Source of the DNA: Nitrospinota bacterium
GTDB lineage: Bacteria; Nitrospinota_A; UBA7883
Direction: 5' to 3'
DNA: 35,255 nucleotides
Assembly (NCBI GenBank): GCA_016207925.1
Contig: JACQZB010000115.1
Location: 1 to 35,255, forward strand
Positions 20,608-29,114 of the stretch are shown here, piece by piece. The notes under the pieces are model-generated. The model did not search any database, was not told where the DNA came from, and was given only the letters and a program-made list of their open reading frames with translations. A program made the position numbers and the translations under genes. Position 1 is the stretch's first letter. Every line of letters starts with the position of its first letter.

Positions 20608-22152
20608 TTATCCCACCCCCACGGCGGCCAGTTGGCGCAGGTAGTCGTCGGCCTCGGCGAAACCGGGGTCAAGCTCCTTAACCTTTCTGAAATGCTTGAG
20701 GCTTTCCTTTTTGTCACCCGCCTTGAAGTGCGCCACGCCCAAGTTGAAAAACAGGCCGGAGTTGCTGGGATCCAGCGTAACCGCGTGGGAGTATTCGCCC
20801 AGCGCGCTGGTAAAGTCGCCCCGGTTGCGGAAAATGATGCCTTTAAGGTTGTAGGTGAAAATATCGCTGGGATTGATTTCCCGCGCGCGGTCTATATACG
20901 GAATCGAGTCGTCGTACATCCGGCGATCGAAATAGGCTTGGGCCATCTCCTCATACACGGCGAACCGGCCGTTGCCCAGCCCCTCGGCCTTGTTGAAGGC
21001 GAATTTTGCCTTGGCCTTCTCGCCGCGTTCCAGATACGCCTTGCCCATCGCGATCCAGCCTTCGGCGTCCTTTGGTTCCATGGACTGGATGCGTTCAAGC
21101 ACCTGCGCGGCCTCCCGCGCGTGGCCGGTGGATTTATACGCCACCATCAGGTTGTAGTGCGCCGCCACCAGCGACGGGTCCTGGCGCACCGCGTCGGTAA
21201 GGTCCTCCACCGCCGCGCGTTTCATCCCCTCGTCGTGGTCTTTTTCGCCCTTGGCCAATTTTGTCTGACCCAAGGCGTTTTTCGTGCGCGCCATGGACCC
21301 GTTGGCCGATTGCGCCTCCAGCAACTGGATCGCCTCGGTGAGCGTCAGCATCGCCTTGTCCAGCCGCCCCTCCTTGAGGTAGGCTTCGCCGAGACGCTGC
21401 TTGAGTTCGCCGGAATGGGGCCGCTCGATGAGGGCGATTTCCAACTCCTGCACGGATTCGGGGATTTTGCCCAACGACCGCAGTGTCATGGCCAACAGGC
21501 TATGCGCTTCCGGAGCGCCGAAATCAGTTGCCAAAGCCTTACGCAGCCACTTTTCCGCCTCCTCGTAATCGCCCGCGGTAAAATGCAGCCGTCCTATTTC
21601 AACGGGGATTATGGAACTCCAGACCGACATTTCCTGCAACTTGTTGAATCGTTGCCGGTATTCTTTCAACCCCCGTTCGCTTTCCTCGCGAACGGCCAAC
21701 TCGTCCAAGGCCCCCTTGGGGCGGCTGAAAAACTCCTCGTACTCCTTTCGCAGCTCCCGCGAGCGTTTGCGAATCAGGTTGTTTATTTTCTCCTTCACCA
21801 CCTTGGGGGTGAAGGGTTTGATGATGTAATCGTCCACGCCCGCTTGCAGGGCGGCTATGACGTTATCCTGCAACTGCTCCGCAGTGATCATTACAAACAC
21901 CATGTCGCGCGTGCGTTTTTCCTGCCGGATCATCTTGAGCAAATCAAGCCCCGTGACCGGGCGCATATTCCAGTCCACAAAACCTATTTCGATCTGTTTG
22001 CCGGGAATGTCGGCGAAGGCGAGAATTTTTTCGAAAGCTTCGCGGCCGTTTTTGGCTTCGTAAATATCGGTGAAGCCAAGGCTTTGAAGGGTAAGGGACA
22101 CAGTGCGCCGCATCGGCCCCATGTCATCAACAACGATGCAGCCTATGCCCAT
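20608..22152 (-). CDS. response regulator receiver fused to TPR repeats
   Basis: A 514-residue protein. Residues 1-125 form a CheY-like receiver: acidic pair at Asp9-Asp10 (VVDD), phospho-acceptor Asp60 (FVDWNM), switch Thr90 (VMIT) and Lys112 (IIKPF), all intact. A linker with a coiled-coil-like stretch follows, then tetratricopeptide repeats from about residue 200 to the end (for example LHFTAGDYEEAEKWLRKAL, AEGWIAMGKAYLERGEKAKAKFAFNKAE, SGLFFNLGVAHFKAGDKKESLKHFRKV). The receiver probably controls protein binding by the TPR part; no DNA-binding domain exists. It lies downstream of the flagellar FliK operon but has its own promoter, and a role in motility control is possible. Confidence 0.93.
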   Translation of the reverse strand: MGIGCIVVDDMGPMRRTVSLTLQSLGFTDIYEAKNGREAFEKILAFADIPGKQIEIGFVDWNMRPVTGLDLLKMIRQEKRTRDMVFVMITAEQLQDNVIAALQAGVDDYIIKPFTPKVVKEKINNLIRKRSRELRKEYEEFFSRPKGALDELAVREESERGLKEYRQRFNKLQEMSVWSSIIPVEIGRLHFTAGDYEEAEKWLRKALATDFGAPEAHSLLAMTLRSLGKIPESVQELEIALIERPHSGELKQRLGEAYLKEGRLDKAMLTLTEAIQLLEAQSANGSMARTKNALGQTKLAKGEKDHDEGMKRAAVEDLTDAVRQDPSLVAAHYNLMVAYKSTGHAREAAQVLERIQSMEPKDAEGWIAMGKAYLERGEKAKAKFAFNKAEGLGNGRFAVYEEMAQAYFDRRMYDDSIPYIDRAREINPSDIFTYNLKGIIFRNRGDFTSALGEYSHAVTLDPSNSGLFFNLGVAHFKAGDKKESLKHFRKVKELDPGFAEADDYLRQLAAVGVG

Positions 22153-22199
22153 GGGATGCTCTTTGCGCGTTACGTCAATGTTTGAACCACCAAGTTAAA

Positions 22200-22228
22200 A
22201 TTATATCAAAAATCAATGAAATTGTCAC
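22200..22228 (-). promoter_or_regulatory. promoter of the receiver-TPR gene
   Basis: On the minus strand GTGACA (22223-22228) lies 17 bases from a perfect TATAAT (22200-22205), in an AT-rich gap. The leader to the ATG at 22152 is about 40 bases. Confidence 0.65.
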
Positions 22229-22270
22229 TAATTACATTAAATTAATCATCATTAAGTATAATTCACATTC

Positions 22271-22543
22271 TTAACTATACTCCTTGTTCACCTTGTACAC
22301 CCAGGCCAGCACCTCGGCGATGACGCTATAAAGCTCCGGCGGGATGTCCTGATTCAAATCCAGCGCGCTTAGCGTTTCCACCAAATCGGCGTCTTCCTTG
22401 ACGGGAATTCCGTGGGCGCGCGCGATCTCCAGTATCTTTTCCGCGATAGGCCCCGCCCCCTTGGCCACCACGGTGGGCGCGGCCTGCTCCATGGGGCGGT
22501 ACTTGAGCGCCACCGCTTTCTTGCGCTTGTCCTGGCGTTTCAT
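22271..22543 (-). CDS. FlhB C-terminal-domain homologue (FlhX-like)
   Basis: A 90-residue cytoplasmic protein equivalent to the C-terminal half of FlhB, the export-gate switch of the flagellar secretion system. It has the family pattern KAVALKYRPMEQAAPTVVAKGAGPIAEKILEIARAHGIPVKEDADLVETLSALDLNQDIPPELYSVIAEVLAWVYKVN. The cleavage site NPTH of full FlhB is absent, as in stand-alone FlhX proteins, which can stand in for the cleaved FlhB tail. It overlaps the FliK gene stop by four bases (ATGA), so the substrate-specificity switch partners are made together. Confidence 0.92.
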   Translation of the reverse strand: MKRQDKRKKAVALKYRPMEQAAPTVVAKGAGPIAEKILEIARAHGIPVKEDADLVETLSALDLNQDIPPELYSVIAEVLAWVYKVNKEYS

Positions 22544-23706
22544 GCGCGCACGTCCACCATCCCCCGCGCCTGTACCAGCGGGCGCATTTCCAACTCCTCG
22601 GTGACAAAGCCGCGCTGGGCCGTGGACACCGTGAACCGCGCGGCGTAACCGAGCCGGTCCAACGGCGCCGCCAGCTCCGGCAGGCGGCCGCGCAGGTAGT
22701 CCGCGGTATCCGCCGCGGTGACGTACACCGCGCCTTCGATGGTTTTGCCTTCCATCCGCGCGTCCAGGCGCACGGGGCCAAGGGCGCTCATTTCCAGCAT
22801 GAACACCAGCGTGGGAGGTTTTCTCGTCCCTTTTCCTCCCTTGCCGCCGTCGCGCGGCGTCACGTACAGCCGCGCGGTTTTCGCTTCTTGCCCGTCCAGC
22901 CACGGAATCTGGAACAGTTGCGGCTGGTTCTCCGCGCCCCTCTCCTTCACCTGCGCGTTGAGCAGTTGGTTGAGTTCGATGACGTTCATCGCCTCACGCA
23001 ACGTTTTTGCCGCATTACCCAGCGCCCGCAGTTCCGCCGCGAATGGCTCGCCCTGTTTAGCCGATTCCGCGCGTTTGAGGGTCGCCGCGATTTCAGCCTC
23101 CACCGAGGTCAGCGTTTTGCCGAGCGCCGCCTTGCCGTCGGACGCAAGCGCCGCCGCCAGCCCCTCGCGCGTTAGGTTCCCCAACGCGGCCTGTTTGAGC
23201 GTAGACTCCAGGAACAGCCCGGAGCGCGACAACAATTCGCGCGCCTGATCCGGGGTGAGCTTTTCAAAATCAAGCGCCAGCGCCTGTTGGATGGTTTTAA
23301 CCAACAGCGCCAGCGTGTCACGGATTTTCGCCGGCGTTCCGCTGGTGTCCAGCGCCGCAAGGCGCGCCAAGGCCGCTCCCAACGGCTGCCGGGAAGGCAT
23401 CAACATCCGCATCAGCGCCGTTTCCTTTAAGTCCCTGGCCGACTCGCCGCGCAGAAGGCTGATGGTGATTTCCGGTTCCACCGACTCGATTTTGCCGACG
23501 ATGTTCTGCCCTTCGGCCAGCTTGGTGGGTGTGGTGGCGACCAGGTCCACCCCGCCCAGGCGCACCACCGCTTGGCTGCCGGAGAGAATCTTGAGCACCC
23601 TTCCTTCCACCATGTCCCCCTCGCGGAACACGATCTCGCGCTCGGCGGGGTTAAGGTACGCAAGCGCCGCGTGAAGCAAGGTGGAGGAAAGCTGTGGGGG
23701 GATCAT
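22540..23706 (-). CDS. FliK-like flagellar hook-length control protein
   Basis: A 388-residue protein whose last 130 residues match the FliK C-terminal domain (LVFMLEMSALGPVRLDARMEG, then AVYVTAADTADYLRGRLPELAAPLDRLGYA), the part that contacts FlhB to switch export from hook to filament. The N-terminal 90 residues look like a small beta domain (VEGRVLKILSGSQAVVRLGGVDLVATTPTKLAEGQNIVGKI), followed by a helical middle acting as ruler. It is shorter than enterobacterial FliK. It is followed by an FlhB-tail protein, which supports the assignment. Confidence 0.85.
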   Translation of the reverse strand: MIPPQLSSTLLHAALAYLNPAEREIVFREGDMVEGRVLKILSGSQAVVRLGGVDLVATTPTKLAEGQNIVGKIESVEPEITISLLRGESARDLKETALMRMLMPSRQPLGAALARLAALDTSGTPAKIRDTLALLVKTIQQALALDFEKLTPDQARELLSRSGLFLESTLKQAALGNLTREGLAAALASDGKAALGKTLTSVEAEIAATLKRAESAKQGEPFAAELRALGNAAKTLREAMNVIELNQLLNAQVKERGAENQPQLFQIPWLDGQEAKTARLYVTPRDGGKGGKGTRKPPTLVFMLEMSALGPVRLDARMEGKTIEGAVYVTAADTADYLRGRLPELAAPLDRLGYAARFTVSTAQRGFVTEELEMRPLVQARGMVDVRA

Positions 23707-23721
23707 GGCCGCCGCGCGGCG

Positions 23722-24156
23722 TTAGGTGGTGAGGTTGCGGATAAGGCTTATTTCGTTGGCGGGCAGGCCGACGCGCTTTTCGATTTCCTGATCGGACAGC
23801 CCTTTTTTGATCAGCTTGGTGGCGGCGGCGTACTTTTCCTCGTCGTAATCCGCCGGTTCAACGGATTGCGCGGGCGCGGGGACCTTGCGTTGAGGCGCGG
23901 CCTCCGGCGCGGCTGGGGCGGCTTGCGCCGCGCCCCGCTCCAGCTTGGCGGCGACTTTTTCCGCCCGCACGATCAGTTTGGCCAACTCGTCCATGAGCGC
24001 CTCGATCTGCGCGGTGTCCACCGGCTCCACCGGCGGGGGCGGGGTTTGGGCGAGGGCCTGCGCGCGGGCGGCGCGCCCGTCACGGAAAATGTAGGCGATG
24101 ACCAGCGCGAACAGCGCCACGTCCACCAGGAGTTGGAACAGTATCCACCCGCTCAT
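23722..24156 (-). CDS. single-span DUF2802-like protein of the FliK region
   Basis: A 144-residue protein with an N-terminal membrane span at residues about 5-23 (ILFQLLVDVALFALVIAYIF), a coiled or helical linker, a Pro/Ala-rich stretch and a C-terminal helix-turn-helix-like domain (KYAAATKLIKKGLSDQEIEKRVGLPANEISLIRNL). The same layout is found in DUF2802 proteins, which often sit in flagellar clusters. The role is not known. It lies 15 bases upstream of FliK. Confidence 0.75.
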   Translation of the reverse strand: MSGWILFQLLVDVALFALVIAYIFRDGRAARAQALAQTPPPPVEPVDTAQIEALMDELAKLIVRAEKVAAKLERGAAQAAPAAPEAAPQRKVPAPAQSVEPADYDEEKYAAATKLIKKGLSDQEIEKRVGLPANEISLIRNLTT

Positions 24157-24162
24157 GCGTGA

Positions 24163-24489
24163 CTACGCGACGATGTTGATGAGCGTGCCTTCGCCGGTTT
24201 CGGAGGCGGCGGGCTTGGGCGCCTCTTCCTCCTTGACGGCTTCTTCGGCGGGGCGCTGGCGGCGCGGCATGGCGTAATGCTTGCGCTTGCGCTGACCCTC
24301 GTCGCGGATTTTGGCTTCCTCGGTCTGCTGGGTTTCCTTGGCCAGGTCGCGGTCGTGGTCAACCTTTTTTTCCAGTTCGCGGTCGAATCCCCTCGCCTGC
24401 TCGGCGCCTTGGGCCTGCTGGGCCATCTGCACACGCTCCACCGTGCTGGAGAGCTGCAACACCTGCTGTAAACCAAGCGCTTCGACCAT
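24163..24489 (-). CDS. charged helical protein, first gene of the FliK-region operon
   Basis: A 108-residue protein, very rich in Glu, Lys, Arg and Gln, predicted to be one long helix (QMAQQAQGAEQARGFDRELEKKVDHDRDLAKETQQTEEAK) with a Pro/Ala tail ending in GTLINIVA. Small proteins of this kind often open flagellar FliK operons, but the family is not recognised. A sigma70-type promoter lies 37 bases upstream; AGGA precedes the ATG by nine bases. The next gene starts six bases after its stop. Confidence 0.72.
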   Translation of the reverse strand: MVEALGLQQVLQLSSTVERVQMAQQAQGAEQARGFDRELEKKVDHDRDLAKETQQTEEAKIRDEGQRKRKHYAMPRRQRPAEEAVKEEEAPKPAASETGEGTLINIVA

Positions 24490-24525
24490 GATTCGCTATC
24501 CTAAATCGCGCCTTCCACAACCCTA

Positions 24526-24553
24526 ATTATAACAATTTATTACGAATAGTCAA
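24526..24553 (-). promoter_or_regulatory. promoter of the FliK-region operon
   Basis: On the minus strand TTGACT (24548-24553) is 16 bases from a perfect TATAAT (24526-24531). No sigma28 or sigma54 flagellar-type element was seen, so expression may be constitutive. Confidence 0.68.
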
Positions 24554-24761
24554 GCCCATTCGCCGGTTTGGCTGAGCGGCTTGCCCATCCTCCAATTTCA
24601 TTATCGTCATCCGTTCGCTTTGGCTGTAACGAGAACGCGTTGAAATCATGGGAGGCGTGTGCGAATATGTCGGTGACTGGGCGTGAGGTGGTTTGTGGGC
24701 CATCGCCCGTGGGGAGGGCGCGGCTCCGTGGGAATGATCGTCATGGCGTGGAGGGGATCGC

Positions 24762-26849
24762 ATGAAGACGTACACACCCGATAAAATCCGCAACGTCGGC
24801 CTGTTGGGCCATAGCGGCGCGGGGAAGACCTGCATCGCCGAGGCCATGCTGTACGACTCCGGAGGCATCACCCGGATGGGGAAGATCATCGAGGGCAACA
24901 CCACGATGGATTTCGACCCGGAAGAGATCAAGCGCCAACTTTCCATCTCCGCCTCCATCGCCTCGTGCGAGTGGAAGAATCACAAGATAAACGTCATAGA
25001 CACGCCCGGCGACCAGAACTTCGTCTCCGAGGCGTTTTTGTGCATTCCCATCATGGACGCGGCCATCGTGGTTATCGCCGCCGACGAGGGCATCCGCGCC
25101 AACACCGAACGGTTGTGGAGGCGCGCGGCGGAACGCAAGCTGCCGCGCGTGCTGTTCATCAACAAGATGGACGCCGAGCGCGCCTCCTACGCCACGGTGA
25201 TTGACCATATCCACGACACCTTCCATCAAAAAATACTCCGCCTGACCATACCCATCGGGCATGGGGCCGCCTTCAAGGGCGTGGTGGACCTTCTCTACAT
25301 GCGCGCCTACATTTACGAAAAAGACGGCGAGGGCAAGTTCACCACCGAAGAGATTCCCGCGGACTTAAAAGACCTCGCCCAAAAGGAGCGGCAGGAGTTG
25401 GTGGAATCCGTGGCGGAGACGGACGAAAAACTGCTGGACCAGTTCATGTCCACCGGCGCCTTGAAAGACGAGGACCTGTACGCCGGATTCCGCCGCGCGG
25501 TACTGGCGGGCGATGTGTCGCCCGTGGTGGCCGGATCGGCCGCGCTGAACATCGTCATCCGCAAGACACTGGACCTGATCGTGAACTTCCTTCCCTCGCC
25601 GCTGGACGCCCCGCCGCGCCCGGCGGAGGATGAATCGGGCGCCGCCGTGGAGATCAAGCCCGATCCGGCCGGCCCCGCCGCCGCGTTTGTCTTCAAAACC
25701 ATCGCCGACCCTTACGCGGGCAAGCTTTCCGTGTTCCGCGTTTTCTCCGGCGTGTTCGCTTCCGACAGCAACGTGATCAACTCCCAGCGGGGCGAGAAGG
25801 AGCATCTGGGCCAGCTTGAGGCGCTGCAAGGCAAAAAACAGAATCCCGTCAAGGAAGCGGTGGTAGGCGACATCGCCGCGGTCGCCAAGCTAAAGTTGAC
25901 CACCACCGGCGACACCTTGACCGGCGGCAAGGAGCGGATCGTGTTCCCCAAGGTGGCGGCGCAGCAGCCGGTGATCTCCTACGCCATTGTCCCCAAGTCA
26001 AAAAGCGACGAGGACAAAGTCTCCGGCGCCCTGCACCGGCTGGAGGAGGAGGACCCCACATTGCGCGTGGGGGTGGACCGGCAAACCAAGGAGCGCATCC
26101 TGTCGGGCATGGGGCAGACCCATATTGAAGTGGTGGTCAGCAAGCTGCGCGACAAGTTCGGCGTGGAAGTGGACCTCAAGCCGCCGCGCATCGCCTACAA
26201 GGAGACCATCAAAACCAAGGCCAAGGGACACGGGCGGCATAAAAAACAGACCGGCGGCCACGGTCAATTCGCCGACTGCCACCTGGAGATCGAGCCGCTG
26301 CGCAACGGGCAGGAGTTCGAATTCGTCAACGGCATCGTGGGCGGCGTGATCCCGCGCCAATACATCCCCGGAGTGGAAAAGGGGGCGCTGGAGGCCATGG
26401 CCGACGGCGTGCTGGCGGGGTACCCCATCACCGGCGTGCGCGTGACGGTGTATGACGGCAAGTACCATGAAGTTGATTCGTCGGAGCTGGCGTTCAAGAT
26501 CGCCTCGCGGACAGCCTTCAAGGAGGCCTTCATGCAAGCCAAGCCGGCGCTGCTCGAACCGATGGCCAGCTTGGAAATCACGGTGCCCGACGAGTGCGTG
26601 GGCGATGTGATGGGCGACCTTAACCACCGGCGCGGCCGGGTGCAGGGGGTGGATTCGCGGGGGGGCGCGCAGGTTATCTCCGCCACCGTGCCGATGGCGG
26701 AAATCATGACCTACGCGCCTGATCTGCGCTCCATGACCGGCGGGCGGGGCCAGTTCACCATGCAGCCGGGCGCTTACGAGGAGGCCCCCGCGCATATCGC
26801 CCAAAAGATCATCGAAGCCGCCGCCAAGGAAAAGGAGGAGGGCAAATGA
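24762..26849 (+). CDS. EF-G paralogue (FusA2/EF-G-2-like translation GTPase)
   Basis: A 695-residue five-domain protein with EF-G architecture. G1 is GHSGAGKT (residues 16-23), G3 DTPGD (80-84) and G4 NKMD (134-137); EF-G domains II-V follow, ending with the EF-G C-terminal domain (TVPDECVGDVMGDLNHRRGRVQG). Differences from true EF-G: the switch I RGITI stretch reads RQLSISAS, and the catalytic His of DTPGH is Asp84. Similar changes define the EF-G-2 branch, whose members bind the ribosome but have slow or unknown function. The housekeeping fusA is presumably elsewhere. It has a 16-base-plus gap to the next gene with no terminator, so the SPOR gene probably shares its transcript. Confidence 0.92.
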   Translation: MKTYTPDKIRNVGLLGHSGAGKTCIAEAMLYDSGGITRMGKIIEGNTTMDFDPEEIKRQLSISASIASCEWKNHKINVIDTPGDQNFVSEAFLCIPIMDAAIVVIAADEGIRANTERLWRRAAERKLPRVLFINKMDAERASYATVIDHIHDTFHQKILRLTIPIGHGAAFKGVVDLLYMRAYIYEKDGEGKFTTEEIPADLKDLAQKERQELVESVAETDEKLLDQFMSTGALKDEDLYAGFRRAVLAGDVSPVVAGSAALNIVIRKTLDLIVNFLPSPLDAPPRPAEDESGAAVEIKPDPAGPAAAFVFKTIADPYAGKLSVFRVFSGVFASDSNVINSQRGEKEHLGQLEALQGKKQNPVKEAVVGDIAAVAKLKLTTTGDTLTGGKERIVFPKVAAQQPVISYAIVPKSKSDEDKVSGALHRLEEEDPTLRVGVDRQTKERILSGMGQTHIEVVVSKLRDKFGVEVDLKPPRIAYKETIKTKAKGHGRHKKQTGGHGQFADCHLEIEPLRNGQEFEFVNGIVGGVIPRQYIPGVEKGALEAMADGVLAGYPITGVRVTVYDGKYHEVDSSELAFKIASRTAFKEAFMQAKPALLEPMASLEITVPDECVGDVMGDLNHRRGRVQGVDSRGGAQVISATVPMAEIMTYAPDLRSMTGGRGQFTMQPGAYEEAPAHIAQKIIEAAAKEKEEGK

Positions 26850-26876
26850 GCGTTTCCCACCACGCCGGGAGAAGTG

Positions 26877-27887
26877 ATGCCAAGGGTCAACCTGCTGCGG
26901 GAGATTGAGAACATTCGCAACACCGTGACCCCGGATACGCGCGCGCCCCGGCGGGGGCGCGGGGGGGCGCGCACAACCGCGCTGCTGTTGGTCCTGCTGG
27001 GCGCGGGGGCCGTTTACGCCGCGCTGCAAATGGGGATCACCGTGGAACCCGGCCCCGCCTATTATGAACTTGCGGAGGCGGTGAAAGGTTTAACGGGAAC
27101 GCGGCAAACGGAAACGCCATCGCCCCCGGCGCCGAACATGGAACAGGAAGTGGCCGCCCTTGTGGAACAGACCGCTGTCCCCGCGCCCGATGAAAAGGCC
27201 ATGCCGGAATCGGCGGCTGCGCCATCCCTCCCGGCTCAATCAGCCAAACCAGAGCCGGTCTCCGCTTTGCCCGCCGCGCCGGAAGCTCAAGCCCCAGCCC
27301 CGGCGCCGGTGAAGGCCGCTCCCGCGGCGGCGCCGAAAACCACTCCTCCCGCGAAAACAGAACCGGTACCCGCCCCGGCGATAAAACACGAGGCCGCTCC
27401 AGTCCCGCTGACACCGGACCAAGCCGCGCCGGGCGGAGGATGGCGGCTGCGGTTCGGGGTGTGCATGCTCAAGCAAAGTTGCGAGGGCATCGTGTCGCGC
27501 CTGACCGGCATGGGTGTTCCGGTGGTCATGGAACGCGGCGCCGCCGAGATCACCACGCACCGGGTTACCGTGGGGCCGTGGACCGCGCGCGCCCAGGCTG
27601 AATCGGCGCAAGCGGCGCTGGCGGCGGCGGGCGTGGCCATATCACTCCAACCGGCGGGTTCGGGGTATCATGGGCAGGGCGGGCCGTTCGCCACCGCCGC
27701 GCTGGCGGAGCAGGCGGCCAAAACGGCGCGCGAGCGCGGCTACGCGGCCAACGCTGTCAAGGCGCGCGGCGTGGTGGAGGTGTACAAGGTGTACGGCGAA
27801 CGGTTCGATACCCGCGCCAACGCGGCGCGCGCCTGCGAGGGGCTGGGCCGCGGCGGGGTGGATTGTTTTGCCGAGGAGGCGCGCTGA
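26877..27887 (+). CDS. membrane-anchored protein with SPOR-like C-terminus
   Basis: A 336-residue protein. Short basic N-terminus, one membrane span at about residues 35-55 ([20 protein letters not shown]), a long Pro/Ala-rich periplasmic linker, and a C-terminal region with two SPOR-like modules ([30 protein letters not shown], and [32 protein letters not shown]). SPOR domains bind denuded peptidoglycan at division sites. The ATG at 26877 has GGGAGA upstream and is preferred to the GTG at 26874. It is 27 bases from the EF-G paralogue and one base ahead of the MerR gene. Confidence 0.7.
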   Translation: MPRVNLLREIENIRNTVTPDTRAPRRGRGGARTTALLLVLLGAGAVYAALQMGITVEPGPAYYELAEAVKGLTGTRQTETPSPPAPNMEQEVAALVEQTAVPAPDEKAMPESAAAPSLPAQSAKPEPVSALPAAPEAQAPAPAPVKAAPAAAPKTTPPAKTEPVPAPAIKHEAAPVPLTPDQAAPGGGWRLRFGVCMLKQSCEGIVSRLTGMGVPVVMERGAAEITTHRVTVGPWTARAQAESAQAALAAAGVAISLQPAGSGYHGQGGPFATAALAEQAAKTARERGYAANAVKARGVVEVYKVYGERFDTRANAARACEGLGRGGVDCFAEEAR

Positions 27888-27888
27888 G

Positions 27889-28233
27889 ATGAGCATGGGA
27901 ACACCGGCCCACGTGGAAATCCCGGACAAGATGTTTTTCAAAATCCGCGAGGTGGCCCAGATTGTGGGCGTAAAGCCCCATGTGCTGCGCTACTGGGAGT
28001 CGGAGTTTCCCACGCTGTCGCCCAAGAAAAACCGGAACGGCCAGCGCATCTATACCAAGAAGGACATCGAACATGCGTTGGAGATCCGGCGGCTTTTGCA
28101 CGTGGAGCGCTTCTCCATCGCCGGCGCCCGCCAGAGCCTGAAAAAACGCAAAGGCTCCGCCCCCCCCGGATCGCTGGCGGATATCCGCGCGGACCTGGAG
28201 GAACTGGTCCGCATGCTGGAACCCGCTTCATGA
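27889..28233 (+). CDS. MerR-family regulator
   Basis: A 114-residue winged-helix regulator. The MerR signature is clear: [70 protein letters not shown]. The C-terminal part is short, without the cysteine or drug-binding region, like MerR proteins often found beside ihfA in Proteobacteria; that neighbour is not in this window. GGAGG precedes the ATG at 27889, and the SPOR gene ends one base earlier. Confidence 0.92.
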   Translation: MSMGTPAHVEIPDKMFFKIREVAQIVGVKPHVLRYWESEFPTLSPKKNRNGQRIYTKKDIEHALEIRRLLHVERFSIAGARQSLKKRKGSAPPGSLADIRADLEELVRMLEPAS

Positions 28234-28362
28234 CACTATAATCGCGCGGACACGGTTTAATCTGCTTCTTGGCGAAAGAAGGCGGTCATTTGCTGCTGTG
28301 AAAACACGGGATATTACTTTCCGGGCGGACGTGATGCCGCTTACGCGAAAACGGGAACACGC

Positions 28363-28391
28363 TTGACGCGCGTTAACCATTGGTTTACACT
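28363..28391 (+). promoter_or_regulatory. promoter of the second HigBA-type pair, leaderless
   Basis: TTGACG (28363-28368) lies 17 bases from TACACT (28386-28391). The predicted transcription start falls on the GTG at 28398. No ATG exists near the frame's beginning and no ribosome binding site is present. Confidence 0.58.
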
Positions 28392-28397
28392 TTACCC

Positions 28398-28676
28398 GTG
28401 ATACAGACAATACACCATAAGGCGCTGGAAGCCTTGTATCAGGAGGGCGCGGGCGGAAAGCTTCCCCAAAAACTTGTTAAGCGGATTACCGCCATGCTGC
28501 CGGTTCTGGACTCCGCGGAAAGCCTTGATGAAATGGATTTGCCTGGTTTCCGCCTTCACCGGTTGAAGGGTGAACTGAAAGGGTATTGGGCGGTGTCCGT
28601 ATCGGGAAACTGGCGGTTAATTTTCCGTTTCAAGGACAAGGGCGTATTTGACCTTGATCTTGTGGATTATCATTAA
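28398..28676 (+). CDS. HigB/GraT-type RelE-superfamily toxin
   Basis: A 92-residue toxin of the plasmid-maintenance killer (HigB/GraT) type. The core [45 protein letters not shown] is a near-perfect match in layout to this subgroup, including GNWRLIFRF and the final DYH with the catalytic-type residues. The start is a GTG at 28398 that coincides with the predicted transcription start. The antitoxin follows after 14 bases with a good ribosome binding site. Confidence 0.92.
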   Translation: MIQTIHHKALEALYQEGAGGKLPQKLVKRITAMLPVLDSAESLDEMDLPGFRLHRLKGELKGYWAVSVSGNWRLIFRFKDKGVFDLDLVDYH

Positions 28677-28690
28677 AGGGAGAGCGAGCG

Positions 28691-28975
28691 ATGCCAATGA
28701 AGAATCCGCCTCATCCGGGAGAAGTGATTCGGGAGCTGTGCTTGCGGCCGCTCAAGCTTTCCGTGACAGCGGCGGCGGCGGCCCTGGGCGTAAGCCGTGT
28801 GTCGCTTTCGGAGCTTGTAAACAGCAAGAATGGCGTTTCGCCGGAAATGGCCTACCGCCTATCCAAGGCGTTCGGCTCCACCCCGGAGTTTTGGCTTCGG
28901 CTCCAGATGGCCTTCGATCTGGCGCAGGTGAGAAAATCGGCCTCCAAATTCAAAATCAAACGGGTCGCGGCGTGA
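28691..28975 (+). CDS. HigA/VapI-type antitoxin
   Basis: A 94-residue antitoxin with a Cro/C1 helix-turn-helix: [75 protein letters not shown]. The HPGE-x-I-x-E-L and SLSELVN-x-K signatures and the F[11 protein letters not shown] segment are typical of the HigA/VapI subfamily. GGGAGAG precedes the ATG. It neutralises the toxin and represses the operon. Confidence 0.94.
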   Translation: MPMKNPPHPGEVIRELCLRPLKLSVTAAAAALGVSRVSLSELVNSKNGVSPEMAYRLSKAFGSTPEFWLRLQMAFDLAQVRKSASKFKIKRVAA

Positions 28976-29073
28976 TCCACGACAAAAAAACTAGGGGTGG
29001 TTTGGTTCAAGGACTTCTTTTCCTGTTGCCCTCTCCAGGGAAACACGGTAACCTTCTTGAAGCATAAGCGCTT

Positions 29074-29102
29074 GTCATTGCGGGCGAAACGAAGCAATCT
29101 CA
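29074..29102 (+). repeat. REP-like 29-base repeat, copy 1
   Basis: This intergenic 29-mer beginning GTCATTGCGGGCGAA and ending GCAATCTCA recurs at 33116-33144 with one mismatch. ATTGC and GCAAT near its ends are inverted, so the unit can fold. Confidence 0.7.
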
Positions 29103-29114
29103 CTATTCACGTCC

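Noticed and set aside
20434-22185. Plus-strand ORF of 583 codons over the receiver-TPR gene
   Set aside because: Antisense to a receiver-TPR protein with intact motifs; it includes the promoter region of that gene.
24640-24668. Promoter TTGAAA with GAATAT before the EF-G paralogue
   Set aside because: The -10 matches consensus at only three positions, too little to list as a feature.
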